From Ciona intestinalis (taxonomy: Eukaryota; Chordata; Ascidiacea; Phlebobranchia; Cionidae), in assembly GCF_000224145.3 (NCBI RefSeq), contig NC_020176.2:1302693-1366692 (forward strand): a stretch of DNA of 64,000 nt. Reading direction: 5' to 3'. Below are positions 26,152-39,626 of the stretch, piece after piece. The number at the start of each line of letters is the position of its first letter. The stretch's first letter is position 1. The notes under the pieces are model-generated. The model was not told where the DNA came from, searched no databases, and saw nothing but the letters and a program-made list of their open reading frames with translations. A program made the translations under genes and the position numbers.

Positions 26152-28188
26152 TTACATTCGTTTTTCAGCAATTACCCTGTATGAGTAAGGTCTTAAAGCA
26201 ATTACGCTCTCACCTTCCATGTCTATCTTATCCCCTGGATTAAACGAGAAAGAAAATTGTCGGAAAATTGATACTGTGACCAAGAACAACTCCATGTTTG
26301 CCAGCTGTTGACCAAGGCAGCTTCGGAGACCGATATTAAACTGAATTACTTTGCTTGATTTAATAAACTTGCCATTTGAATCAAGATGCCTCTCTGGATT
26401 AAAGTCGTATGGGTTTTTCCACAGTTTCTCATCATGGTGAATTCCCCAGATGTTAGTTAGTACGATGGTGTCCTTTGGAATCTTGTATCCCATGACCATT
26501 GTATCCTTAGAGGAATAGTGAGGTACAGAGAGTGGGACATTTGGGCGTATCCGGTTAATTTCCTGGAAGAAAAATCTTTATTTTCTACCCGCCACATGCT
26601 ATACACCATTGCCTTTCATGCATACAGTAATGCAACTAACACAAAACTAGAAAACTCTTTCTACCTGAATAACAGCTCGCGTGTAAGGCATCTTCTCAGC
26701 AAGTGCCATCTTTGGTTCTCCATTTGATCCAAGAACTTGATCCGCTTCTTCTTGCATCTTCCTCTGAACCTCCGGGTATCGACAGAGGAAGAGAATGATC
26801 CAAGAAGTTGTTGATGATGTTGTATCGGTTCCCGCCATGAAGAGATCTCGACACTGAAAGGCAAAGCATTCAATATTTGTTATAAGCAGTAGTAGCATAT
26901 TCATTTTACTTTGTGCACTGGTAAGGCTTAGTGCTGCCTTCCTCTTGGTGGCTGAGAAAATAGTTGTACCGATATGTTATAGGTACCTAAATATTTGTGA
27001 AAATAACTCTTGTTAGACAAATAGAGCTTGCAGTAATTTAACTCAAAAAAACGTTTGCAAGTCTTGCACTTACATATTTCTTTCCATAACCTACACTTAC
27101 CATTGCCACAAGTTGCTCATATGTAAAAGAGCTATACTGTTTCCAATTTGGGTCCACCTGTCCCCTGAATCCCTCAATACTTTCACCACCAGTTGTCTGT
27201 GTAGTTTCTGACTCTGCACATGTAATATTAGTTGTTGATCTATGAATGCTCTTTTCTGTTTTATTTATAACAGTTATATTGTTGTACTTTTATTGTCTCA
27301 AACTTTTTTAAAGAGCATAGTGAATAATGTTTTACCTTGCATTGTGGATTTTGCTTTATCCATTTCATTAAGAAAGCTGTCAATGTAGTCGCGAGGTTCT
27401 TTTGGATCACGGGTCTTCTCATGTTCACTGATCTCCTGCCTCACTAGAGCATGAAGTGTCTGCTGAAAGTTCACGCTTTTTGCATGAATGGTGCTGAACA
27501 CGGGTAGAAATCGTAAAAATGGAGCAAATGCAAGGATGCCAGATAAGACATTTAGCTTGCTCTTTTTGTTTAATGTGTTGATGATTTCCTTGAAGTCTTC
27601 ATTTTCTTCAATCACGTTGTGCCCAAATACAATGTGGCATATGGTGCTTGATATAGCTTTGTATATTTCCATATCTATGTAGAAAGGTTTGGACCCAAAC
27701 TTTTCAATCCTTTCACAAAGTTCATTCGAATAAAGGAGGATTGTTGGTTCTAGAGCTCTTCTTCCCATTCCATATTCCCGAAGTTTATTTAAACTGAATC
27801 TTCTTTGCTCCTGATGATACGAACCAAACTTTGTCATCAAAATTCCCTTGCCCCCTTTAAACACAGCAATGCCATTTGATGGTCTGTCAGCAAGGTCCAT
27901 ATTCTTAACCAGTGCTTCATGAGCAGCTTCGTAACTTCCCAATAGCAGGATATCTTTAAACCCAAATCTAACCATACAAACAGGACCATATTGTTGGTTC
28001 CATTTCATCATTGCATGCTCGGGGTGTTTTCGTATGGATGTGATTGCCCCAATGAAGGGAAGTCCTCGGGGTCCTGGGGGAGCCCATGCTGATCTCTGGT
28101 TCCAGAAGTGCCATGTTAAATAGGAAACAATAAAAACCAATAAAATTGTATCAAATATTGAACTTATGGATTGTACGGAAATTTCCAT
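26152..28188 (-). CDS. Cytochrome P450, clan 2 (CYP2-like), copy 1
   Basis: Four exons: 27336-28188, 27101-27213, 26665-26853 and 26152-26562, phase-consistent, 521 residues. The N terminus has an ER signal anchor (FDTILLVFIVSYLTWHFW) followed by the proline hinge APPGPRGLPFIG. The oxygen-activation motif AGTDTT is at residues 329-334, the K-helix ExxR is EINR at the exon 3/4 junction, PERHL lies in the PERF region, and the heme loop is FNIGLRSCLGQQ with the ligand Cys at 467. All hallmarks of an active microsomal monooxygenase are present. The C-helix, usually WxxxR, reads HQEQRRF, so the Trp is His here and in copy 2. The upstream in-frame leader before this Met is not counted because this start puts the anchor at the normal place. 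Substrate cannot be read from sequence. Head-to-tail with copy 2. Confidence 0.92.
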
Positions 28189-29900
28189 TTTTTTACAGTT
28201 TGTTTGTGTTGTATTAACACACAACTACATTTACGGTTACAGTCGCTATAAAAATATTAATTAGTTCTAGAGATATAGGAATAGTCGTTGCATACTGTAA
28301 TTTGCAGGTAATCGACAAAGAATTTATACTTGAGCTGTAATTTGAGACTTTGAACGTTACACAAAACCGTAGCTTTAACAGCCCTCGGCAATCAACTCGC
28401 ATGAACTATAGTTTGAATCACAGACATTATTTCGCCTTTTATCTGCTTAGAATAGGATTTATACCGAATTCATCCTGTCTTGTTTAAACCACCGCTATAT
28501 AAGCATTGTATTTTGAAGTTTTTTTAATGGATCTGAACTAAATGCTTCCAAAGATATTTTTCTTCTTTAATCTGTTGTTTCGTTTGTTCTGTCTAGCTGT
28601 TTTAATAACCGCATAGCCAAACTCCTTGCAATGATAAAGGTAAACCAGTTTAATTTGCACATTCTGGGACTGGTAGCGACTGTTGACTGTCTATCCATTT
28701 GCGTGTAACGAACTTTAGTTACCATTCAACCGACCTAGAGTTACCTTGGCAAATACTTGAAAAGAACAATCGGCGGTTCGTGTTTTTCAGCTGCTAGGCA
28801 TCGATTGGGTAACCGAGCATCTGCCTAAAAGTTGTTTAAATGTTATTTGACATTAAGTGTAATGTTGTTAATTTGCGTGCAGATCAAGGTCATTCCGTAT
28901 CAGCTGGTTATTTCGCTTCATATTTGTACGAGCATAACTCAACGATCGCGTTGCTATTGTGACGTCATTGTTTAAAGTTTACCCCAGCGAAAACAATGGA
29001 TTTAGACCAACCTTTTTTTCATTGTGTCGCATTTCTCTCATAATGAGCCTCCACCTCAAGGACGTGATTGCATTTGCTTCGTAATCACAAAGCAAATGAG
29101 GTCGTTTAAATTTACTTAGTAACATTGCCTCATTGAGTTGAGAAGATAAACCCTGTTTTATAGTTGACTTACAAACAGAAAGCTATCACGCATATTTCAA
29201 GAGGATTGCAACCGGTCGCTATTGTTTTTGCGGGACCTTACACTATTGCAGCATTGCTCGTGACCTTGAGAACACATTGAACTAGATACTGAAATGCTGG
29301 TCAAATATACATTAGCGACAGTAAAATTCGACCAAAAACAGATATCGCTTTATGTTACATAATGCTTATTACCATAAACATAATAACTTTGTGTTTGACA
29401 CGCAATAACCTTGATAAATGTTCAAGTGATCGCCGCCACAATTAATTTTACAGTGTTGGAACTCGACATATATATATTAAAAAGCCCCTTCTAGTTTTAG
29501 CGACACGTATTCCGAAGAGCCTTGGTATGAGTTTATTTTCGTATTAAAAAGATTTGACTTATTAACCTACAAAGAATACTCCGTAAAAGGAAATCGGACG
29601 ATTAATCCAATGTCATGCTTTTTCCAACTAAAGTTTATTTTTCCATGAGAATCAAAACAAACAAAGATATAACACACAATACAAACTACTCGCTCAGGTG
29701 TATAAGGCGGCGTGTATATATATAGTTATCAAACGATTAAACGCAAGGAACAGATTATTAAATTTATACAGGTGATTTTAAATCGGAAAATATTCACCAG
29801 CGTTTAAATATCACAGTAATTCAAAAATAATTGCATTGAAAAGCACAAACAGTAGTTTTGCATAATTTGCTTCGAAATTCTTGTTTTTTGCATTTGTCCC
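28189..29900. other. Intergenic region between the two CYP genes
   Basis: About 1.7 kb with no supported gene or recognisable repeat. It should hold the promoter of CYP copy 1 and the 3' end of copy 2. One exact TGACGTCA palindrome is at about 28961. Confidence 0.6.
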
Positions 29901-32447
29901 CTATGCTCGTTTTGTTGCCACCACTTCCATTGAACACGGTCTTAAAGTGACCATGCTCTCTCCTTCCATATCTACCTCACCTACGACAGAAAACGAAAAG
30001 TGACGACACAAGCTTGTGGTCAGCAGAAATAACTCCATTTTCGCAAGCTGTTGACCAAGGCAGCTTCGAAGACCGATATTGAACTGCATTATGTTGCTTG
30101 ATTTCACGAAGTTGCCATTTGAATCAAGATGCCTCTCCGGATTAAAGTCGTATGGGTTTTTCCACAGTTTCTCATCATGGTGAATTCCCCAGATGTTAGT
30201 TAGTACGATGGTGTCCTTTGGAATTTTGTATCCCATCATCATTGTGTCTTGTGTAGTACAGTGAGGAACAGAAAGGGGCAAGGTTGGTCTCATTCTTGCG
30301 ATCTCCTGTTCGTAATAGTCAATTAAAATTACGTTGATTATGCTGTTTATGGTACATATAACTTTACAGGTTTTTAAACCTCTATAGTTGCGCACCACAA
30401 TTATTTTTTCTTATGTACTGTCAGTTTAACGATTCCCTTTTATTTGCAAAGGTGTTTATGCGTATTACCCATAGTTCGTATCCTATGAACAAGTTTTTTT
30501 TTATCTATTGGACGCGCATTCCAAGTGTAAGAAACCATTACCTTGTTGGACTCAATAAACTTAGCAGCTAATATTCATATAAAATGAGTCTTTTACCTGA
30601 ATAACAGCTCGTGTGTAGGGCATCTTCTCAGCAAGTGCCATCTTTGGTACTCCATTTGATCCAAGAACTTGATCCACTTCTTCTTGCATCTTCCTCTGAA
30701 CCTCCGGGTATCGACAGAGGAAGAGAATGATCCAACATGTGGTCGATGACGTAGTATCCGTTCCCGCCATAAAGAGATCTCGTACCTGAAAGTTTTAAAT
30801 TAATGTATACTTATAGTAGGGTGGGGGAAGATGGGACACCTTTTCGTCTAGTTTTCTCTTTCCATTTGGTTGTAAACATAGAACATTCAATGAATTATAA
30901 AACCGTATCCTCACGACTTCCACAGGCCGTTGTTAATTGTTTAAAACACGATCAGGCTATTCGGATATTATGTATTTAAGGTGTCCCATCTTTCCCCACC
31001 CTACTATATAGTACTATCGACAATGGTAATAATCCACTCTGTATAAAAATACGTATAGTTAAATCAAACGCGATGCTGAAACAAACATATATAGACGGTT
31101 ATTATAGATACAGGGCGGTGTTTTGTGTTGTTTGGTGGCATTTTTTAGCCATTCTTTATACCGGGTGGCTTTATGTCAACACCAAATAAGCTATACGTTC
31201 TTTCATTTCATCACACGTACAAACATACCACAACATCTATATAAGTAAAGTATACCATAGCAATAAGTTGGTTCTGGGTAAAAGATGAATATTGTTTCCA
31301 TTCTTCGTTTTTTGTATTCGGTTCGTCCTCGTCGGTAGGTGTCATTGCTGAAATAGCGAGTTGTGAAATATCCGTCGGGAAATCGGCAAATATTGACAAT
31401 ACGTAATGTTTTTTCGGTTGACAACTTTTAGACTTTAAATAGGTATTTTTTCTAATCGCGATGTTCTTTGTCACACAAACATGATGGTATTATATTAATT
31501 AAACAGTGATAAAAACTATACTTAACGGGCAAGTACTGACATATTATTGTGACTGAAATTTTTGTGTACGCGTTTATACCTTCTGCCTTTGGTACTTGAT
31601 TTGATTTTTCCATTTCGTTTAAGAAACTGTCGATGTAGTCACGTGGTTCCTTTCGGTCACGTGTCTCCATATGTTCTTCTATTTCTTTACGAATCGACGA
31701 CTCCATTTTTAGTCTAAATTCTTTGTTTTTTCTGTGAATTTCGCTGAAGAACGGGAGGTGTTTGAGGTAGGGGGCGAACGCAAGAATCCCTGCGAGAATG
31801 TTCAATTTATTCGGTTCAATCATCTGGAAAATCATTTTACGAAATTCTAGATTTTCTTGAACGACATCATGACCAAATACGAGTCGAGAAATAATGCTGG
31901 ACACTGACTGGTACACCTCGTTGTCAAGATTAAATGGTTTTGATCCATACTCCTCAATTCTTTCGCATAGCTCTTGCGCACACAAATGAACTGTAGGTTC
32001 CAATGCCCTTCGACCCATACCATGCTCTCGTAGTGCATTTAGACCAAACCTTCTCTGCTCTTGATGAAAAGGACCGAACGGTATCATCACTATTCCCTTT
32101 CCTCCTGCGATCACTTCAATGGAATGAGCTGGTGGTCGGTTTGCGAAATCCGGACTCTTAACCAGTGCTTCATGAGCAGCTTCGTAACTCCCCAATAGCA
32201 GGATATCTTTAAACCCCAACCTCACCATACAAACAGGACCATATTGTTGGTTCCATTTCATCATTGCATGCTCGGGGTGTTTTCGTATGGATGTGATTGC
32301 CCCAATGAAGGGAAGTCCTCGGGGTCCTGGGGCGCCACCAGGTGTACGTTTGTTCCAGAAGTGCCACGTCAGATAAATAGCTAATCCAACCAATATCACA
32401 GTATCTACAGCCACCTTAATTGAGTTGATTATACCGTATTCCTCCAT
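29901..32447 (-). CDS. Cytochrome P450, clan 2 (CYP2-like), copy 2
   Basis: Four exons: 31580-32447, 31256-31347, 30597-30785 and 29901-30305, phase-consistent, 517 residues. The N-terminal anchor is VDTVILVGLAIYLTWHFW, followed by GAPGPRGLPFIG. Other motifs are AGTDTT in the I helix, EIAR as ExxR, PERHL, and FNIGLRSCLGQQ with the heme Cys at 465. Exon boundaries and phases are the same as copy 1; exon 2 is 21 bp shorter. Identity with copy 1 is very uneven: near-identical DNA around the proline hinge, in exon 3 and in the first part of exon 4, but only moderate protein similarity through the B-to-G-helix part of exon 1, where substrate recognition sites sit. A 197-bp MITE occupies the second intron. 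Probably a microsomal monooxygenase with a different substrate from copy 1. Confidence 0.92.
30812..31008. mobile_element. Palindromic MITE (Cimi-like), copy a
   Basis: 197 bp with inverted ends: tatagtagggtgggggaaga on the left and the complementary ccccaccctactata on the right, each followed inward by the gatgggacacc/ggtgtcccatc pair. The interior is AT-rich and has no coding capacity. It lies in intron 2 of CYP copy 2. Further copies are at 42870-43066, 43070-43230 (inverted, partial) and 51217-51413. Ciona has a described MITE (Cimi-1); identity with it is likely but unchecked. Confidence 0.8.
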
Positions 32448-34441
32448 GTTATAATCGACATAAAATACCTAACGTAAAAACTTAGTTAAAACCGTGACGA
32501 TAAGAATAAACTACATTCTTAAAAACCGTTTATTAAAATAACAATCGGAAATTGTAAACTATGACCAAATTAATTTTAGTGGGTATAAATGCTTGTGACG
32601 TCTTTATGAGTATTATTTAAAAAAAACTTGCTGTTGTAAACGTAATTTACCAATCAATGCTTTGTTTATACACGACCCGAAATCAACTTTCCATAAAATA
32701 TGATCTTATTAGGGAAAATCCTTCGCCAACTTTAAACATCGTTGCTTGGAAACCCCTAACTTCTCCACGTGACCATATAGTCGTTATTTAATAACGCAGA
32801 TTAATTGCCATTCCATACTGGACGATAAAGCGGTAGGTCTGTCCAAATATTACCGAGTGATATTAAACTATAGACACCAACAGCAGGCAATATATTAGTG
32901 CAACACCCATTAACACCAACACAGAAATATACATTTACGACTCGATAAACTTCGTTTAGTGTGTGCTGCTATGTGATCGAATGTTCATACGTTTGTATAG
33001 TTTTAATCCTTCCACAAATAGCAAAGAATGCGAAGTTATTCCTGTACAGCAGAATGCATTCGTTGTAATAACTTCACCACAACCACCACTTCCTTCATTG
33101 TACAGTTTACTACTCGTGTTTTACAATCTCTTTTCGGTCGCCAAATCAAAAAGGCTGTGCTGCCGTATACAATTCCCATAAAAACTAAATTTAAAACGTT
33201 GTGGGAGTTACTACAATACCGATGTATCCGTCACTGAATTGAAACAATATGTTCGTCTGTGTTACTGCTATGACACCTCGTATGTGCGGAATGGTTTTAC
33301 TCCGAGCTACCTGCTGAACACCCTGGCCGCACCATGAGCGTACGTATGTTCTCAGATAAATATTTAAAAATAAAACAATAAAACGAAACAAATACGTTTC
33401 AAAGACCTGTAACGAATTCCTTGTATCTCTAAAATATATTTCCTTAAAGTGTTGCTAGACATGGCGAAGATTAATAATCGATGCATACTTAAAATCCTGT
33501 GCTCTGTTGATCATTCCTATTATTTGTATTTATTTGCCCGTATTCTATAGAGGTTCTTTCCGACTGATCATCGTGTTGGCGTTTCCAGCTTACATACAAC
33601 CATTTTGTTTTTCTTCCTCCAGCCGGATGAATTGTGACCTATAGTAACCTTTAATGCCGGCCTTTGGTAACCTGGAACGTCAACAAAGCCGCTTTTTCCC
33701 AGTGTTATTCCTTATTATTTTCTATTCTTTTTTGACACTCTATTGTGTTATTATGGAAAGGGGGCATTCCACATTGTGTTATTACGTTACAATGAACAAA
33801 CAATAAACCATTTTTCCGGATCGAAAACTCCCGCATAAACCAACACTGCGATGAATGGGTGACCGCGTCAATAAATATATACGCCGGTTCGAAACTGTGA
33901 GATCGTTTTTTTCGTTTTAATACCTATTGAAAATCGTTTTAAACTAGTTTAGGGTTATGTAACTTACTGTAAAACCGTAGAAACACTGAAATCATAAAGT
34001 TTTCATTGTGTCCCACTGTTTAACGTAATAATTGATCAGTGGGAACTTCGCGTTTTCGAATGATGGAAAGTAATTACGAGTCCTTGGATTCAAAGTTTAT
34101 CCTCCAAGATCATGTAAACGTCATGGTAAAATCAAATACTGGAACCTCTTCAATTATTAACTCACAGGTCGCGACTTATCGATTGCACCTGATTTGTTTT
34201 CTGTTATGACGTAATAGATACCAGGCACCGGTTGGCAATGTAGCATAACGCAACACCGCGCAGGGCGATTGCCGCACTCGAATATGGAAGTTTATTGAAT
34301 GTCAAATTAAAAATCGAAATGCAAACATTAAATAAGTCACGTGAGCGGTAATATACAGTGATACTTAAAGAATTTAATATTTATAGTGAAATCATATGAC
34401 GTCACATTGAAAACACAATCATATATTGTTCTTTCGTATTG
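32448..34441. other. Intergenic region between CYP copy 2 and FUT8
   Basis: Two kilobases with no supported gene. A candidate FUT8 polyadenylation signal (AATAAA on the minus strand) is at 34291-34296, about 145 bp past the FUT8 stop. Nothing else recognisable. Confidence 0.6.
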
Positions 34442-37400
34442 TTACAAACTTGTATTCTCGATAACTGGATAAGGGGCTGGTTCGATTATTTGTTTCACCT
34501 TAAACTTGGGGTAAAGACCCCACCGACCGCTCCTAATGTTCACCCCACCTCTCATGTAGTTGTTGTTTAGTTCTGGCCACGCATCAATTATATCACCTTT
34601 TCGTAATTCCACCTCGCACCCTTGCTTGAGAATATTTTCCAATTGCAATCTCTCTCTCACATATTTTGGGAACTGGTTGGGAGGTAGAGGTTCGAACTCA
34701 GGGGGGCAGGGGTTTTCAGCGTGGTGGTCATTTAAAACTAAATGTCTCTCCGGAAACTGGCCATAATATCTGAACGAGTGGTCAATTGTGATGGCAGCAT
34801 TACTTGTATCATAGTCGCGTGTCTGCATCAGTTCGTGCACAAGTCTTCCAACCTGAACGAAAATGTGGATTTGTTATATTTTTCTTTTAGTAACGCGCAT
34901 ATTGATCGTCGCGTTTCGCCTTAAGTCGTGTTTATTAAATGCCACTACAGCGCCGTTTTCAAAGAATCAGATTTGCATTGATTCAGCCTTAGATTTTGTC
35001 AACAAATCTCTCGCTCTATTTTTTATGCTAAAATCCAACAAATATTAATTCCATCACATTCTTAATGACCAATTTACTTACGTTTGAAGACATTGTGCCA
35101 ACAAAATAATCGCATTCGGCCATCAGGAAAACGTCTTGTAGAATACCTTCCAAACCAGATCCGCTGAAACGTTTCGCAAGCGCAACAACAGCGTTCTTCT
35201 GTATCTGCACAATCCTGTATTTTGGGTAGCTGCAATATAATGTTAAGTAAAGATATCTTTAATATCGTATAGTGCTTTCGATACTATTTACTACATTAGG
35301 TTGTAAACTTAAGAATAACATATACTTCTGTAATGTTTGCCAACATTTTACACCACCATATACAGGGCCTACTATATAGAGATATCTATCTAGTTAGCCA
35401 TGGATCGTAGACATAGGGATGGTTTGCTTAAGTTTGTGAGGTGTTTCGTTGTGTTTCTATATACCAATCAGATCTTATATCAGGATATTAAGGTCTTCTG
35501 TTTTATTAACATTACGTGGCAGCAAACTTACGTAATCTTGAGTTGGGATCCGATCAATATGTCATCGGTTGCAAGAAATATTCTTCTGACGACAGTTTCG
35601 TTTGGATGTCGCATCTCGTAGGTGTCATACCAGTCTGATACCGCTGTCATGTAAGCGTCGTTCGCCATATATGAGGCTTCTGATATTTTGTCAGATCTTC
35701 GAACGTGTACCCTGTGGTTTGAAGTTTTAAAAGTTGATAAATATATGAGAACCCCAATTTTTACAGATTAGTCGATTTCAATAAAAAATAAGTGTCGTTT
35801 TAACCTCGTAACCTGGTATACAGGCCTAGTCTTTTTATGTACACAGGATTTTAACTTTCAGTTAACAGGTGACAATTTGTAAGTTTTTTTTCGTTACTCT
35901 TGTTTTGCTTAGTTTATACCTACCCCACTATCGGATGCTGAAATTCTTCGCCTTTCGCTTCTTTGATTGAATCAGAGAGCCATTTTTGAGGTCGCATAAG
36001 ATAAGATTGCAACTGTCCGATCCACCATAACATCGGATTGCCGTGAATCCGTTCTAAACTTGGAATTAAATCCTTTGGCACCGTCCAGGGAGCGAATGGC
36101 GTTTTTCTATCTCTGTGGTAAACGATAGACACCTTTACGATTGGTGCGTCTGAAGAACTTGGATGCTCGTCGTTTGGACCTTAAGCGTAAGATGGAATGT
36201 TAAAAAAGTTTCAAAATTTTGACGCCAAGAAAATGTCCCCTTTTCGCTGTAAATTTTATACCAGCGTAACATTTTATAACTTACTTTCCCATTCCGGGTA
36301 GTCATCAACGTTTCCCTCAGCTGTTAAACATGTTCTGCTTAGTGGAAGAAATATCTTGTCCATGTTTGGGTAAGCGAGGTTACTCATATTAGACATCATT
36401 ACTCTTCCTGTACCGAGAGATATGAACAAGCAGATTGTATAATGATGTATGATGCAACCAAATCCGCATGCGGATTGAACATTACAATACAACTTCTTCG
36501 CTGTAGAGCATTTTGCAGGATTCTATAAACAAATATCACAAAAATTAAGACGAATAAATGTTTTAGGCCAGATCCATATACGAGAATAAATGCGATGGAA
36601 TCCAAATCGCTTTTTCATCTGCTAATCTTAACCGCATGGTCCGCATTCATGTTGTATGTCTTGACAAGAAGTTCTAAATGTGTGCCCTGCATAGTTAACT
36701 ACTACACGGTGTTCAATGAAGTGGTGAGCTGATGCCTCGCGTACCCATTTAGGATGCCTATTCATTACGTTTATATAACTATGTTTTAAAGGTGTTCGTA
36801 GGGATACAGTCTTTAAATAATAAAGGTCCCATCAACACCTTACCTGGTTGAGATCAATTCTTCTTGCCACAGTCTTCCTTAGTTTCTTGAATAATTCTCC
36901 ATCCTCTTGCTTTGTTAGCTCTTTTAACTCTTCGATTTCGGCGGTCAGGGCACTGAAAATACAAACGTTATTCTAAAAGTCTTCTCAATATTGTATCATT
37001 GTACAGGTTGTATAAGGTATTAAACTTATAACTTATAGCATATAACATCATTTTATAATTTTTTCCAAATACGAGAACTAAAATCGTCCGGCGCCGTGGT
37101 AAAGTGGTTATAGCGCGCCTGTCTGTAACCCAGAGGTAATGGATTCAAGGCTCGTTTTGCTACCATTGTGGGCGTCCTTGGACAAAGACGGCAATTGCTC
37201 CAACAAAGTGTTTGCTAATGGGTTGTCCAAATTATCAGCTATACATAAAAAAAAACTAAAAAAAATAATCACTAACAGTAACGTAGCCTATACGTGTTTA
37301 CTCGTAAGCTGGTACGAGGTGTATTACTATACCCGTGTTATAACGTCTGACGTTTTGCGGCGACGCGAGAATAAATTAAGTTACATTACATACAAAATAA

Positions 37401-38254
37401 AATCTAATAAGCCAAGGAATTAGCCGTAACGGCAGTCGTTAAAGCACGCTATGGACCAAACACTACTATAGAGTATCAGTTACAAAGCATTGTTCGAAAT
37501 GATATGCGCTATGCATGCCATGCTTATAGCTACAATGCACCTCTGTGTTGCCACTGAAAATGACAATAACTTATACTTGTTCTTACCTTTTCAGTGGAAG
37601 AAACTGTTTAATCATTTTAATCACGAGAGGTTGCGCCTTTGGTGATTCTTGGTAAATTTTAATGAGCTGATGTCTGACCATTGCTTGAATCTGTTCTACA
37701 TCCGACATAGCGTTTCTTATATGTTGCCTTTCTTGTAAATCGAATGATTCCCCAGCATCATTATTGTGGAACCAACCTGTATGGTTACGGACGGTTACAT
37801 CGGCTTATGTATTGACGATGATAGTTATTGTTAAGTGCTAGAACATAGTCCTTAATAAACTTTACTAATATAGTGGTTCGTAACCGGTAACTGCAAACCC
37901 TGGTAAACAATTTAAAATGTTTGAGGGTCAATTTTAAATTTTCTATTTTAAACAGACACTATAACTTTGTTTGCAAGTATAGGCGTAATGACATATAAAG
38001 TGTAATAATTGGTAAGAGATCACCTGGTTAGATCACCCGGTGACTTACGTTCTGTCTTTGTGAACTTGCCTTCAACGATTACTCGGCTTTTACGAGACCT
38101 GTAACATTTTATCATGCTTAGCTCATAATAAACATATTTGTATATAAAACTGTGGATGATTTGGTTGTTGTACTCACGTGATTTGGAACATGTAAAAAAA
38201 CGTGCAGCAAGCAATTGAAAACGTCACAATGAAAGTGCGCCACCTTAAGTCCAT
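34442..38254 (-). CDS. FUT8: Alpha-1,6-fucosyltransferase (FUT8)
   Basis: Nine exons: 38178-38254, 38049-38098, 37587-37776, 36844-36952, 36285-36522, 35924-36179, 35532-35711, 35082-35229, 34442-34852. All phases agree, giving 552 residues (human 575). Type II Golgi topology: a short cytosolic end MDLRWR, then one anchor at about 7-24. A coiled-coil stem runs to about 145. The GT23 catalytic domain begins around AKCSTAKKLYCNVQSACGFG; the GDP-fucose site HVRRSDK is at about 309-315 (human HVRRTDK), followed by LATDD. The C terminus carries the family's SH3 domain (GDIIDAWPELNNNYMRGG and RWGLYPKFKVKQIIE). The enzyme adds core fucose to the innermost GlcNAc of N-glycans in the Golgi. Intron 3 holds a SINE. 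The gene looks intact and lacks a C-terminal ER-like motif. Confidence 0.93.
37087..37360 (+). repeat. tRNA-headed SINE, near full length
   Basis: Plus-strand copy in FUT8 intron 3, antisense to the gene. Head gccgtggtaaagtggttata, B-box-like aggtaatggattcaagg, the middle block gtgggcgtccttggacaaag, an A-rich stretch, and a tail with cgtaagctggtacgaggtgt and gttataacgtctgacgtttt. Confidence 0.75.
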
Positions 38255-39626
38255 GTGTAAAAATTGCCTTAAACGCATTGCAGCGGTAGAGTTTACTATT
38301 ATCTAAGAAAGCGCTATCGATAAACAAGAAATATGATCATTCTTCACTCTTTTTTTAAGTGTTACTCTCTCAGTACTGACGTTACACCATTTGCTTGTTA
38401 TGCGATTTATTATTGTGTTCTAGTTTCTGTATAAAATATGAACCTTTCATTGCTCGTGTAGCGCATGCAATACAACTTAAGTAAAAGAAATACCTCGTGG
38501 CTATTTATTGCCCTACTTGTTTCATCTACCTTTTTCGAAGCTTAGCACCCGTTGATTACATAACAATACCAACAACAATCAAAGAGTTGCTGACTAAAAG
38601 CTTGGAAAACATGGTTCAAGAAATTGAAGAGTGGTCACAAAACAATCGTTCCGTGGCGCGATTAAAGTGCCGTTGGCCATCGGCGACTGCCGCCCATATC
38701 ATCACGACGTGCCCGCGAGGCATTGTGGCATAGAGGTTTTTAATTTTTATGCAAATCCAAAAATCTGTGTTTTAATGTGCAAAAGCGAAACTATATATTT
38801 TAAACTTTAAAGCTTGGACCCTTACAGGAATAAATGTATATTATTTCGACCAGTACAAAATCTACCTTATCTTTATTTTGCTGGTGTATTGAGTTCATAT
38901 AAACCAATCATACGTTTTTAGACATACTTATTTATTGTTACAAAAAAGTTCATGCAGAAAGCCAAATCCAAAGTTACCCTCAATTATGTAGAAACAAGCA
39001 ATCATGACACACGGCGACATAGTTTTCTTTAATGACGGTCAGCACAACAATCAATAATATTACGACAACTACATAAACATGTTAGGCTACTATTAATTGG
39101 TTGTTTATATTTTAATATGCGTCTACATATCACGTGTTACATGCAAAGCGACTGGTAAATGAGACCAACAAAACATTGTGGTTAATTGATTAGCGAACGC
39201 AGTTTCCTAAAGCCAGTGACTCCGCACTCGCCCGGAAGCGCAATATAATAAACAGTACCTGATTTTAACGGTTATATTTAAAACAAGGATTTTACCAATG
39301 GGGATAGGGAAAGAAGGGACATAATTCCATATACTGTTTTTTCGTCACATTTGGTATTGAACCAAGAATATTTACAGACTTTTATAATCGTCACGAGTCA
39401 CGACTCTCAACAAACGTTGTCAATTTAAAAACGTGCTATATACATGGCTACCTCTATAACTATAGAGGGCGCCATAGCTATATACAATGCTATATAATGT
39501 ACAAAAAGTTAACTAGGGAAATAAAGTTTTGAAATGGCCCATACGGAAACATTACTGCAAACAATGTTAGGGTCCGTATCTTTTTGTTAAGACATGTATT
39601 TTATTTAATTTCCATTTGTTAGAATT
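38255..39626. other. Intergenic region between FUT8 and the GPCR gene
   Basis: Should hold the FUT8 promoter and the 3' end of the receptor gene. No further gene or repeat recognised; a 78-codon open frame at 38497-38733 has no protein features. Confidence 0.6.

Noticed and set aside
37087-37130. Free-standing tRNA gene
   Set aside because: Head of a SINE: A- and B-box-like blocks continue into the SINE body and no clover-leaf closes.
38497-38733. 78-codon frame upstream of FUT8
   Set aside because: No supporting splice sites, family match or conserved motif.
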